Source of the DNA: Baffinella frigidus
Taxonomy: Eukaryota > Cryptophyceae > Cryptomonadales > Baffinellaceae
Length of the DNA stretch: 11,508 nt
Reading direction: 5' to 3'
NCBI GenBank assembly: GCA_026770585.1
Contig: MU646866.1
Span: 275,093 to 286,600 of the forward strand
Each line of letters begins with the position of its first letter. Positions within the stretch are counted from its first letter, which is position 1. Below the pieces are notes generated by a model. That model did not search any database, was not told where the DNA came from, and saw only the letters and a list, made by a program, of their open reading frames with translations. Shown piece by piece: positions 7,101 to 11,508 of the stretch. A program made the position numbers and the translations under genes.

Positions 7101-10100
7101 TTTTGCAGCTCGGGGCTAGATGGGGCACAGCAGGGATGGTTGCTTTCCCCGTATTTATCATTGGCATTTATTATTTATTATTGCATTTATTATTAGTATT
7201 GCATTTATTATCTACGCGAGGGTGTGGGACATCTCACACGCACTTGATCAGGCAAACCTGAATCTGTTGCGGGCTTTTGCAGCTTGAGGCTAGATTTCAT
7301 CCCCCCAGGCATTTAAATTAAATGCTCGAAATGCATACTTTTGGCGTCAGAAGTTGCCAGAAGTTGCCAATTTGGCCACTTCAGGCAGAATCTGACGCCG
7401 AAAGTATGCATTTCCAGCATTTGATTTAAATGCCTGGCGGGATGAGATTGGGGACAGCAGAAAGGTTGGCCGTAAACCCTCAAGCCAAAGCCAAATCTGA
7501 ATCCTTGGCGGGCTTTTGAATTGGTGGTGGGCTTTTGAATCCTGGGGGGGCTTTTGAACTCTTTGCGGGCATTTCAATCCGTGGCGGGCTTTTGAATCCT
7601 TGGCGGGCTTTCGAACCTTTGGCGGGCTTTGAAATCCTTGGCGGGGTTTTGAATGGTTGGCGGGGTTTTGCAGCTCGGGGCGCGACTGGGGACAGCAGGC
7701 GGCGTCGACGGGATCGTGGCGATCGCGCCGGCCTTTGCGCCGGTAAATAAACCCTAGATAAAACCCCAGGGCAAATCTGCCACCCTGGAGAAAAACCCAA
7801 GGGCAAATCTTAAGTCGATCTCCCACAGATGCGCCCAGATTCCGGGCTTTGCGCCGGTAACTAACCCCTGAACCCATCTCGGAACATACCAGAATCTGCC
7901 CTGCCACTTAGCAGCGGCCGAGTTCCTTTTCGCCTTGAATTCAAGGTGAAATTCCAATCAGGTTCCAGGGCAATGGATAAGATTCCGGTAAACCACCCTA
8001 GAGACAACCCAGGGGCAAATCGTAAGTCAATCTCCCACAGATCCGCCCGGATTCCGGGCGCATTTGTATGGGAGTTGACTTAAGAAACCATCGATTTGCC
8101 CAAGAGTTGCCTCCAGGGTGGCAAACCTTAAACCCATCTCGGAACAGACCAGAATCTGCCCTGATTTATGCTATTTTGCGGCTTGTTTTTATGCTTAAAG
8201 TAGCATATCTATCCTCATCTTCGGCGTTGGTCGCCTTCAGAAGAGGGGCAGGTTGTGGCTTGGTCCGAAATTAAAACTCTACGAGGCCATGCAATGTAAA
8301 CCGTGTTTTTGCTATCTGGGGGTGGGGTTTGTCCTATGTGAAAGCTATGTCGACGCTAAAATAGCAAAATCTGACAAAAATCACCCTTAAGATAGCATAA
8401 AAGGTGGCTTAGATTGTGATGGGATCGTGACGATCGTGCCGGCCTTTGGTAAACCCTCAACCCTTTCCCTAAACTCTAAACCCTAAACCCTGAACCCTGA
8501 ACCCTGAACCCTAAACTCCAACCCCAAAAACCTAAACCCGAAACCCGAAACCCGAAACCAGGACCACTTTCCTCAAGGGCCCGTGAAGCTTTTCAAGGTC
8601 GCAACTCTTGCCCCTTCCCCCTAAACTCTAAACCCTAAACCCTAAAACCTCAAACCTAGACCTTGAAGCTTTTCAAGGTCCCGTCCCGGCCTTGTCTGCA
8701 GACGTGTATGGTTGCCTAGACCCTAAATTCCAAACCCTAAACCCTGAATCATAAACCATCAATCCTAAACCCTAAACCCTGAACCCTAAACCCAGTGCGA
8801 GGATATTTGGCCGGAAAGGTGGCTTGAACTACACGAGAAGGCTAGAGGGGCCTATTTAAAATCGTTGACTTTTACAAGTGGGCTTTTTTGTAGTAACTTT
8901 CGTGAGGTTGGTCACGTAACTCCGCGAAGTTAGCACAGTCACGAGGTTGGTTTGGTTACGTTATCCTGGTACAAATGTTTACAACCCCACATGTAAATAG
9001 ATCCCTCTTGCATTCTCGAGTGGAGCCCAACCTCACAGCGGACTTGGAAGGGATTTCGTGAATAACCCCCCAGTGAATAAGCCATAGGCCCTAAGGTAGG
9101 CTACACCGTAGGGACATTGGGGGGTTCCTAGGGTGTGCATCCATGAAACGGCCTAAACCCCAAACTAGTGTCCGAGGGCATGCAATTTAAACCGCCTTTT
9201 ATGCTATCTCAAGGGTGGATTTAATCAGATTTTGATATTTCAGCGTCGGCATAGCTTTACCATAGGTCAAAATCCACCCCAAGATAGCAAAAATTTGGTT
9301 TGAATTGCATGGCCTCGTCCATGAAAGCCATGCACCATAAACCATCTCACAGACGCTTCTATATTCAAGTGGGTCGGATACCAGGAGGGTCGACACTGCA
9401 CCCTAAACCCCAAATCCTAAACCCTAAGCCCTAAACCAAATACCCCAAACCCTATACCCCAACCCTAAACACCCAACGCTAAATCCTCAACCCTAAATTC
9501 CAAACCCTCACCCCAAAACGCTCAACCTCCAACACCCAAATCCAGCGTCCTAACCCCTAACCCGTACACCCCACACCAGGCGCCTCTGCTCGTGCTAGAA
9601 TTGATGTCGCTAAGTGGGTTACTCCGAAATGGGTACGCTGCACGGTCAGCCCAAACCCCAAACTCCAACCCCCAAACCTCAAACCCTAAACCCTAAACCC
9701 TAAACCCTAAACCCTAAACCCCAAACCTTAAACCCCAAACCTCCACCCCCAAACCCCAAACCCGGAACCCCAAACCCTGAACCCTGAACCCCAAACCGCA
9801 ACCCCAACCCCCACAGCCTCAACCCCTGACCCCAAACCTGGAACCCCAAACCCCAAACCCTAAACCCTAAACCCCAAACCCAGCCGAACCCCTAACCCTC
9901 ATTGTTCATCAGTATCCCTTAAGTGGCGAGTAGGCTCCATACGCCCTACCGTAGGGCCCTAGGACCTGCCTAGGACCTCTTGGGGGTCAATTTTGACCCC
10001 CTCGCCACTCGAGGATAAGATACGAAGGACGTCTTTTTATCAAAATACCGTTCTGAACCCTCATTTTTCGAGCAGCGCGCTGCACCCCGAGACGGTGGAA

Positions 10101-10963
10101 TGCAAGACAGACAGACAGACAGCCACCCGAACCCTTTCATCCTGAACCCCAACCCCTTTTATCCTGAACCCCCTTTTCTGAACCCTGGCCCTCCGAGCAG
10201 CGCCCTCCACCCCGAGACAGTGGCATGCGTTACACCTTTCATGACAGCCCAAACCCCTGCGCCCTAAACCCCAATCGCTTTATTCGCAGGACCCTCTAAC
10301 CCGAGACGGTGGAGTGCAAGACACTCACCAGTTCAGGGGTTGTAACCCCTTCATCGCAGCCCAAACCCCGTGAATACTCACCGCTGGTTTCGCGAGCAGC
10401 GCACAGCACCCGCAGACAAGACAGACTCCCGCCCGCACCCTTTCATCCAACACCCCACCCCCTTTCATCCCGAACCCCCTTTTCTGAACCCTGATATTTC
10501 GAGCAGGGCCCTGCACCCGGAGACGGTGGAATGCAAGACAGACACGCACACGCGCCTCATGATCCCAACCCCTACCCCCTACCCCCTCGTATCGCAGCTG
10601 AAACCCTCAACCCCAATCACCTTCATCGCAGCCCTACACCCTACATCCTCAACCCTTTCATCGTCAGCCCCAACCCTGTTTATTCCAGCGCGCTGCACCC
10701 GGAGAAGGGGGAGTGTCTAGTTATGGGTTACCCTAAACCCTAAACCCTAAACCCTAAATCCTAGACCCTAAACCCTAAACCAGGCCTTAAGCCCTGGACC
10801 AAACACTAAACCCACCTTTGAGCCCTAGACCAAACACTAAACCCACCGTGTGCCTTGCAGGGCCCTGCACCCCGAGACGGTGGAATGCAAGACAGACACG
10901 CACAAGCGCCTCATGAAGCGCCTCGAAGCCTCAGCCGGCTCCAACCCCATGCATATCTGCCAG
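3880..10963 (+). CDS. Alpha/beta hydrolase, ABHD8-like, N-terminal and lid region of a spliced gene
   Basis: Serine hydrolase of the alpha/beta fold; substrate unknown, and a lipid ester would only be a guess. Exons: 3880-4170, 4360-4471, 5969-6051, probably 9580-9644 and 10861-10963, with a doubtful 36-nt exon at 8562-8597. Motifs in order: hydrophobic N-terminus, FFAHGSMANMQQFETQ (oxyanion HG loop), HVVAYDAFGCGRSPKP (strand 4 and loop), METIFAKYKTRRNIVV, GHSFGTSL (nucleophile elbow, Ser in GHSFG), then lid-type helices APLLVLEL, GYAAR and ALHPETVECK to SNPMHICQ. Junction phases are consistent (0, 1, 0, then 2 at the last). One piece, expected around the strand after the elbow, may be unfound in 6052-9579. 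The catalytic Asp and His lie beyond the right edge. Family assignment is from motif recall, not a search. Confidence 0.85.
4360..4471 (+). CDS. ABHD8-like hydrolase exon 2: strand 4 and GCGRSPKP loop
   Basis: Acceptor caacggacag precedes 4360 and donor GCAG|gtgcac follows 4471. The exon encodes ILHFRGRCHVVAYDAFGCGR, then SPKPRDFSAYSFQEMMA, plus one base (G) of a split Asp codon. VVAYDAFGCGRSPKP is the strand-4 D-x-x-G-x-G-x-S region of alpha/beta hydrolases. The intron before it is only 189 nt and Pro-codon-rich, which produces several spurious open frames. Confidence 0.9.
4472..5333. other. First part of hydrolase intron 2: GC-rich then unique sequence
   Basis: 4472-4850 is GC-rich with long C and G runs (about 4541-4557, 4710-4719), giving spurious open frames on both strands. 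4850-5220 is more AT-balanced, holds a 144-codon open frame (4776-5210) without recognisable motif, and a palindrome ccccggatatccgggg near 5047. It could be an old transposon piece. Confidence 0.4.
5336..5496. mobile_element. MITE family 2, full-length copy (TA target duplication)
   Basis: 161 bp with terminal inverted repeats of about 27 bp (ccacacagagggctacgaag against ccacacagcggacttcgagg), flanked by TA at 5334-5335 and 5497-5498. Inside is a small palindrome cgggcactcagtgcccg. Three truncated relatives lie at 3021, 6066 and 9031. TA duplication suggests Tc1/mariner-type mobilisation. Confidence 0.87.
5565..5618 (+). repeat. Acceptor-side copy 1 of hydrolase exon 3
   Basis: After tctggcag it reads (D)WEAIFAKYKT, matching the start of exon 3, and then changes to unrelated sequence ending ggtggactacggacc. 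The GHSFG part is missing. Confidence 0.82.
5743..5789 (+). repeat. Acceptor-side copy 2 of hydrolase exon 3
   Basis: Reads WEAISAKYKT without an acceptor AG directly in front. It shares the following tail (ccttaccgtggacc) with copy 1, so copies 1 and 2 derive from each other rather than separately from the intact exon. Confidence 0.8.
5816..5960. repeat. CCCTAAA telomere-like tract around exon 3 copies
   Basis: Words cctaaaccctaaaccctaaa at 5858-5878 and aaaccctaaaccctaatccc at 5937-5956 flank copy 3 of exon 3 and abut the real exon at 5969. Confidence 0.85.
5890..5936 (+). repeat. Acceptor-side copy 3 of hydrolase exon 3
   Basis: After cccggcag it reads (D)MDTIFAKYEPRRNVV and then falls into aaaccctaa, giving a stop. 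The acceptor is intact (cag, against tag at the real exon), so splicing here would truncate the protein before the catalytic serine. Confidence 0.87.
5969..6051 (+). CDS. ABHD8-like hydrolase exon 3: nucleophile elbow GHSFG
   Basis: Acceptor cccggtag precedes 5969 and donor AAC|gtacac follows 6051. The first two bases complete the Asp codon begun in exon 2. It then encodes METIFAKYKTRRNIVV and GHSFGTSLLFN, ending in phase 0. GHSFG is the G-x-S-x-G nucleophile motif. This is the only full copy: three acceptor-side copies lie upstream and two donor-side copies downstream. A MITE fragment begins about 14 bp after the donor. Confidence 0.92.
6066..6206 (+). mobile_element. MITE family 2, copy cut at its right end
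   Basis: Follows the full element from ccacacaccgcacttcaaag to gggttattcaaaatct, then is cut short and joins directly to a copy of exon 3. The full internal part (cccctatgtccctgcgggtt) is present. Confidence 0.8.
6209..6280 (+). repeat. Donor-side copy 1 of hydrolase exon 3
   Basis: Reads FAKYTARRNMVV then GHSFGTSLLFN, ending at the exon boundary. The donor GT is changed to AT (aac|atacac) and the acceptor half is replaced by MITE sequence. It still encodes the nucleophile motif. Confidence 0.87.
6379..6422 (+). repeat. Donor-side copy 2 of hydrolase exon 3
   Basis: Reads DIVVGHSFGTSLPFN up to an intact donor AAC|gtaccc. The upstream half of the exon is missing, although a tag lies just before it. 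Confidence 0.85.
6574..6712. repeat. Inverted repeat / fold-back element with C/G tracts
   Basis: Arms of about 58 bp (6574-6631, 6654-6712) carry aaagttgggcacgtaga at the outside and ttcacaggtga at the inside, with a 22-nt loop. Runs of C on one arm face runs of G on the other. No coding content. Confidence 0.82.
6713..7292. other. Unique and dispersed-repeat sequence in hydrolase intron 3
   Basis: No exon is recognised. A block at about 6850-7005 (ctcggaacataacagaatct to cacgaaattaga) is related to 8135-8275. 7150-7210 is a simple AT-rich tract of catttattatt words. The phrase ttttgcagctcggggctag and relatives recur at 7100, 7275 and 7665. Confidence 0.5.
7293..7449. repeat. Inverted repeat / fold-back element
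   Basis: Arms of about 59 bp (7293-7351, 7390-7449) with ccaggcatttaaattaaatg outside and atgcatacttttggcgtcag inside, and a 38-nt loop. Its outer flanks share a gggcttttgcagc / ggggacagcag context with nearby dispersed repeats. Confidence 0.83.
7498..7674. repeat. Minisatellite, about 19-bp unit CTTGGCGGGCTTTTGAATC
   Basis: About nine imperfect head-to-tail units (cttggcgggcttttgaatc, gtggtgggcttttgaatcct, and so on). The minus-strand open frames here (KSPPRIQ / SKARQGF patterns) are translations of the repeat. Confidence 0.85.
7675..8280. repeat. Diverged direct repeats and a hairpin in hydrolase intron 3
   Basis: Two related blocks share cccagggcaaatc, tcccacagatgcgcc and ctcggaacataccagaatct (about 7765-7905 and 7990-8162). 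7993-8121 is itself a hairpin (ccaccctagaga / cctccagggtgg, with agtcaatctccca inside). No exon is recognised. Confidence 0.65.
8281..8420 (-). mobile_element. MITE family 3, copy 1
   Basis: Inverted ends gaggccatgcaatgtaaacc / ggtggcttagattgt with inner agatagcat / tgctatct. It is the reverse complement relative of 9170-9320 along nearly its whole length. No clear target duplication. Confidence 0.8.
8562..8597 (+). CDS. Possible ABHD8-like hydrolase exon 4 (DHFPQGPVKLFK)
   Basis: A 36-nt open segment between acceptor gaaaccag and donor AAG|gtcgca, phase 0 on both sides, as required between exon 3 and the exon at 9580. DHFPQGPVKLFK could fill the helix-to-strand stretch after the nucleophile elbow, but it is too short and divergent to be sure. 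Support comes from context: a donor-side copy lies downstream at 8662-8677, as at other exons. It could be a repeat fragment. Confidence 0.35.
8662..8677 (+). repeat. Donor-side copy of candidate exon 4
   Basis: cttgaagcttttcaag followed by gtcccg repeats the last 14 nt of the candidate exon plus its donor GT. Confidence 0.6.
9031..9131 (-). mobile_element. MITE family 2, truncated diverged copy
   Basis: Starts cctcacagcggacttggaag and continues gtgaataaccccc, ccctaaggtaggctacaccg and tagggacattggggggttcc, parallel to the fragment at 3021. The second terminal repeat is missing. Confidence 0.75.
9170..9320 (+). mobile_element. MITE family 3, copy 2
   Basis: About 150 bp with inverted arms of about 48 bp (gagggcatgcaatttaaacc / ggtttgaattgcatggcctc, atgctatctcaagggtggat inside). 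A similar element in opposite orientation lies at 8281-8420. Confidence 0.85.
9395..9579. repeat. Degenerate CCCTAAA tract upstream of exon 5
   Basis: Words such as accccaaatcctaaacccta and cccaaaccctatacccc fill the intron end up to the exon 5 acceptor. Confidence 0.85.
9580..9644 (+). CDS. ABHD8-like hydrolase exon 5: lid helix APLLVLELMSLSGLLRNGYAAR
   Basis: Acceptor ccacaccag precedes 9580 and donor CACG|gtcagc follows 9644. It encodes APLLVLELMSLSGLL and RNGYAA plus two bases (CG) that complete Arg with the G at 10861, giving GYAAR-ALHPET. The pattern (VLE, a leucine-rich helix, then GYA-R) matches the lid region after strand 6 in ABHD8-like proteins. It is a unique island in a long telomere-like array. 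Confidence 0.72.
9650..9900. repeat. CCCTAAA / CCCCAAA tract downstream of exon 5
   Basis: Includes about four perfect CCCTAAA units near 9683-9718 and many ccccaaacc variants. All are C-rich on the plus strand. Confidence 0.9.
9915..10015. mobile_element. MITE family 1, copy 2 (TA target duplication)
   Basis: 101 bp, ends tcccttaagtggcgag and ctcgccactcgagga, TA at 9913-9914 and 10016-10017. Core gggccctaggacctgcctag matches copy 1 at 2364-2462, and a second palindrome gggggtcaattttgaccccc is inside. Confidence 0.87.
10076..10114 (+). repeat. Acceptor-side copy 1 of hydrolase exon 6
   Basis: After cgagcag it reads ALHPETVECKTD, then a short gaca microsatellite (acagacagacagac). Confidence 0.85.
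10201..10229 (+). repeat. Acceptor-side copy 2 of hydrolase exon 6
   Basis: After ccgagcag it reads ALHPETVAC and then diverges. The shortest clear copy on the acceptor side. Confidence 0.8.
10290..10325 (+). repeat. Acceptor-side copy 3 of hydrolase exon 6
   Basis: After attcgcag the frame starts TL-stop, with the CAC of ALHPET changed to TAA; the later bases gagacggtggagtgcaagac still match. Confidence 0.8.
10507..10562 (+). repeat. Acceptor-side copy 4 of hydrolase exon 6
   Basis: The longest copy: reads ALHPETVECKTDTHTRLM after tcgagcag, then changes to Pro-rich repeat. The acceptor is intact. Confidence 0.87.
10689..10714 (+). repeat. Acceptor-side copy 5 of hydrolase exon 6
   Basis: After tattccag it reads ALHPEKGEC. 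Copies 1-5 and their flanks (ctttcatcctgaacccc, ttcgagcag) form an irregular tandem array with 90-220 bp spacing. Confidence 0.8.
10730..10850. repeat. CCCTAAA tract directly before exon 6
   Basis: taaaccctaaaccctaaacc near 10736-10760, then two copies of a gagccctagaccaaacactaaaccc-type unit (10793-10815, 10820-10845; seen here as agccctggacc / agccctagacc). Confidence 0.82.
10861..10963 (+). CDS. ABHD8-like hydrolase exon 6: lid exon ALHPETVECK...SNPMHICQ
   Basis: Acceptor tgccttgcag precedes 10861 and donor CTGCCAG|gtccta follows 10963. After the split Arg codon it encodes ALHPETVECKTDTHKRLMKR and LEASAGSNPMHICQ, ending in phase 0. NPMH-I with a charged helix before it fits the lid of this family. 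This is the only full copy, flanked by five acceptor-side copies upstream and two donor-side copies downstream. The next exon lies beyond the window or is not recognisable. Confidence 0.83.
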
Positions 10964-11085
10964 GTCCTAAACCCTAGACTCTAGACCCTAAACCCTAGAC
11001 TCCAGACCCTCAACTCTCAACCCTAAAACCCTAAGCCCTAAACCGTAAACCCTAAACCCTAAACCCTAAACCCTAAACCCTGAAC

Positions 11086-11118
11086 TCGGCCGGCTCCAAC
11101 CCCATGCATATCTGCCAG
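11086..11118 (+). repeat. Donor-side copy 1 of hydrolase exon 6
   Basis: Matches the last 33 nt of exon 6 (AGSNPMHICQ) and the following intron bases gtcctaaaccc, so the copied block spans the exon-intron boundary. The donor is intact. Confidence 0.88.
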
Positions 11119-11232
11119 GTCCTAAACCCTAAACCCCTAAACCCTCAACCCCAAAGACCCTAGACCATACTCCAGACTCTAGACCCTAGACTCTAAACCC
11201 GAAAGCCTGAAACCTCAACGAGGTTGAGGGTG

Positions 11233-11273
11233 TCGAGGCCTCTCCCGGCGCCAACCCCATGCACATCTGCCAG
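11233..11273 (+). repeat. Donor-side copy 2 of hydrolase exon 6
   Basis: cgaggcctctcccggcgcca to cacatctgccag: SPGANPMHICQ, about 41 nt. The donor is lost (cag|ttacac). Confidence 0.82.
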
Positions 11274-11508
11274 TTACACCCCAAACCCTACACCCTAAAC
11301 CCTAAACCCTAAACCCTAAACCCTAAACCCTAAACCCTAAGCCCTATACCCTTAACACATGGGAACCCCAAAACCATGAACCCCAAACCCAAAACTATGA
11401 ACGCCGCACCCCAAACCGTGAGCCCGAAAGCCTTGCCCTAACCTCTAACCCCCAACCCCTGAACCCCAAACCCTGAAGCCCGCACTGCTGTGGCTATCCT
11501 CCGCTGAC

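Larger units (their letters stand above)
8450..8800. repeat. CCCTAAA telomere-like tracts around candidate exon 4
   Basis: Three tracts (about 8450-8555, 8618-8660, 8718-8792) of ccctaaaccctgaaccctga-type words on the plus strand, interrupted by the candidate exon and its copy. Confidence 0.88.
10967..11340. repeat. CCCTAAA tract after exon 6
   Basis: Includes the longest near-perfect run in the window, about seven CCCTAAA units at 11292-11340, and another at 11041-11080. Interrupted by two donor-side copies of exon 6. 11341-11508 continues as cccaaacc variants, and no further exon is recognised up to the edge. Confidence 0.92.

Noticed and set aside
7347-7907. 186-codon minus-strand open frame with KSPPR repeats
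   Set aside because: It is the translation of a 19-bp minisatellite and a fold-back arm.
10076-10714. Acceptor-side copies as true alternative exons
   Set aside because: They lack a donor at a matching position and run into repeat or stops; only 10861-10963 has both edges.
10076-10717. Regularly spaced repeats resembling a CRISPR array
   Set aside because: Spacing varies from about 90 to 220 bp, the repeats are parts of a coding exon, and the context is a eukaryotic intron.
11292-11340. Chromosome end (true telomere)
   Set aside because: The arrays are degenerate, broken up by exons, run in both orientations and continue into other sequence, so they are interstitial.

Overview
The window reads as nuclear DNA of a photosynthetic eukaryote with a complex (secondary or higher) plastid. 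It holds parts of two spliced genes with very short exons (36-291 nt) and long introns, and the introns are full of degenerate plant-type telomere repeat (CCCTAAA on one strand, TTTAGGG on the other) and small inverted-repeat elements. The left gene starts with a signal peptide that runs into an A-F-S-P junction, the hallmark of nucleus-encoded proteins sent to red-algal-derived complex plastids (cryptophytes, haptophytes, photosynthetic stramenopiles). I cannot name the species. No bacterial operon, rRNA, tRNA or CRISPR is visible.

Layout. Minus strand, 3596 down to 1035 and off the left edge: a plastid-targeted cysteine synthase (O-acetylserine (thiol)lyase). Four exons were found, and they join in phase. 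Plus strand, 3880 up to 10963 and off the right edge: an alpha/beta hydrolase resembling the ABHD8 group, with five supported exons and one doubtful exon. The two start codons face away from each other across 283 bp (3597-3879), a likely shared promoter.

Between the exons lie arrays of telomere-like repeat, two minisatellites, at least three families of MITE-like elements (two with TA target duplications) and several fold-back repeats. The telomere-like repeats switch strand at the divergent promoter, so both genes carry CCCTAAA on their sense strand.

The most unusual feature is a set of exon echoes. These are partial, mutated copies of exon edges inside the neighbouring introns. Copies upstream of the intact exon keep the acceptor side, and copies downstream keep the donor side. 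The pattern recurs in both genes and on both strands, at no fewer than four exons, with about 17 copies. It points to repeated small tandem duplications across intron-exon boundaries, possibly seeded by the repeat arrays, and leaves a field of decoy splice sites. Most long open frames in the window are by-products of the repeats and GC-rich introns, not genes.
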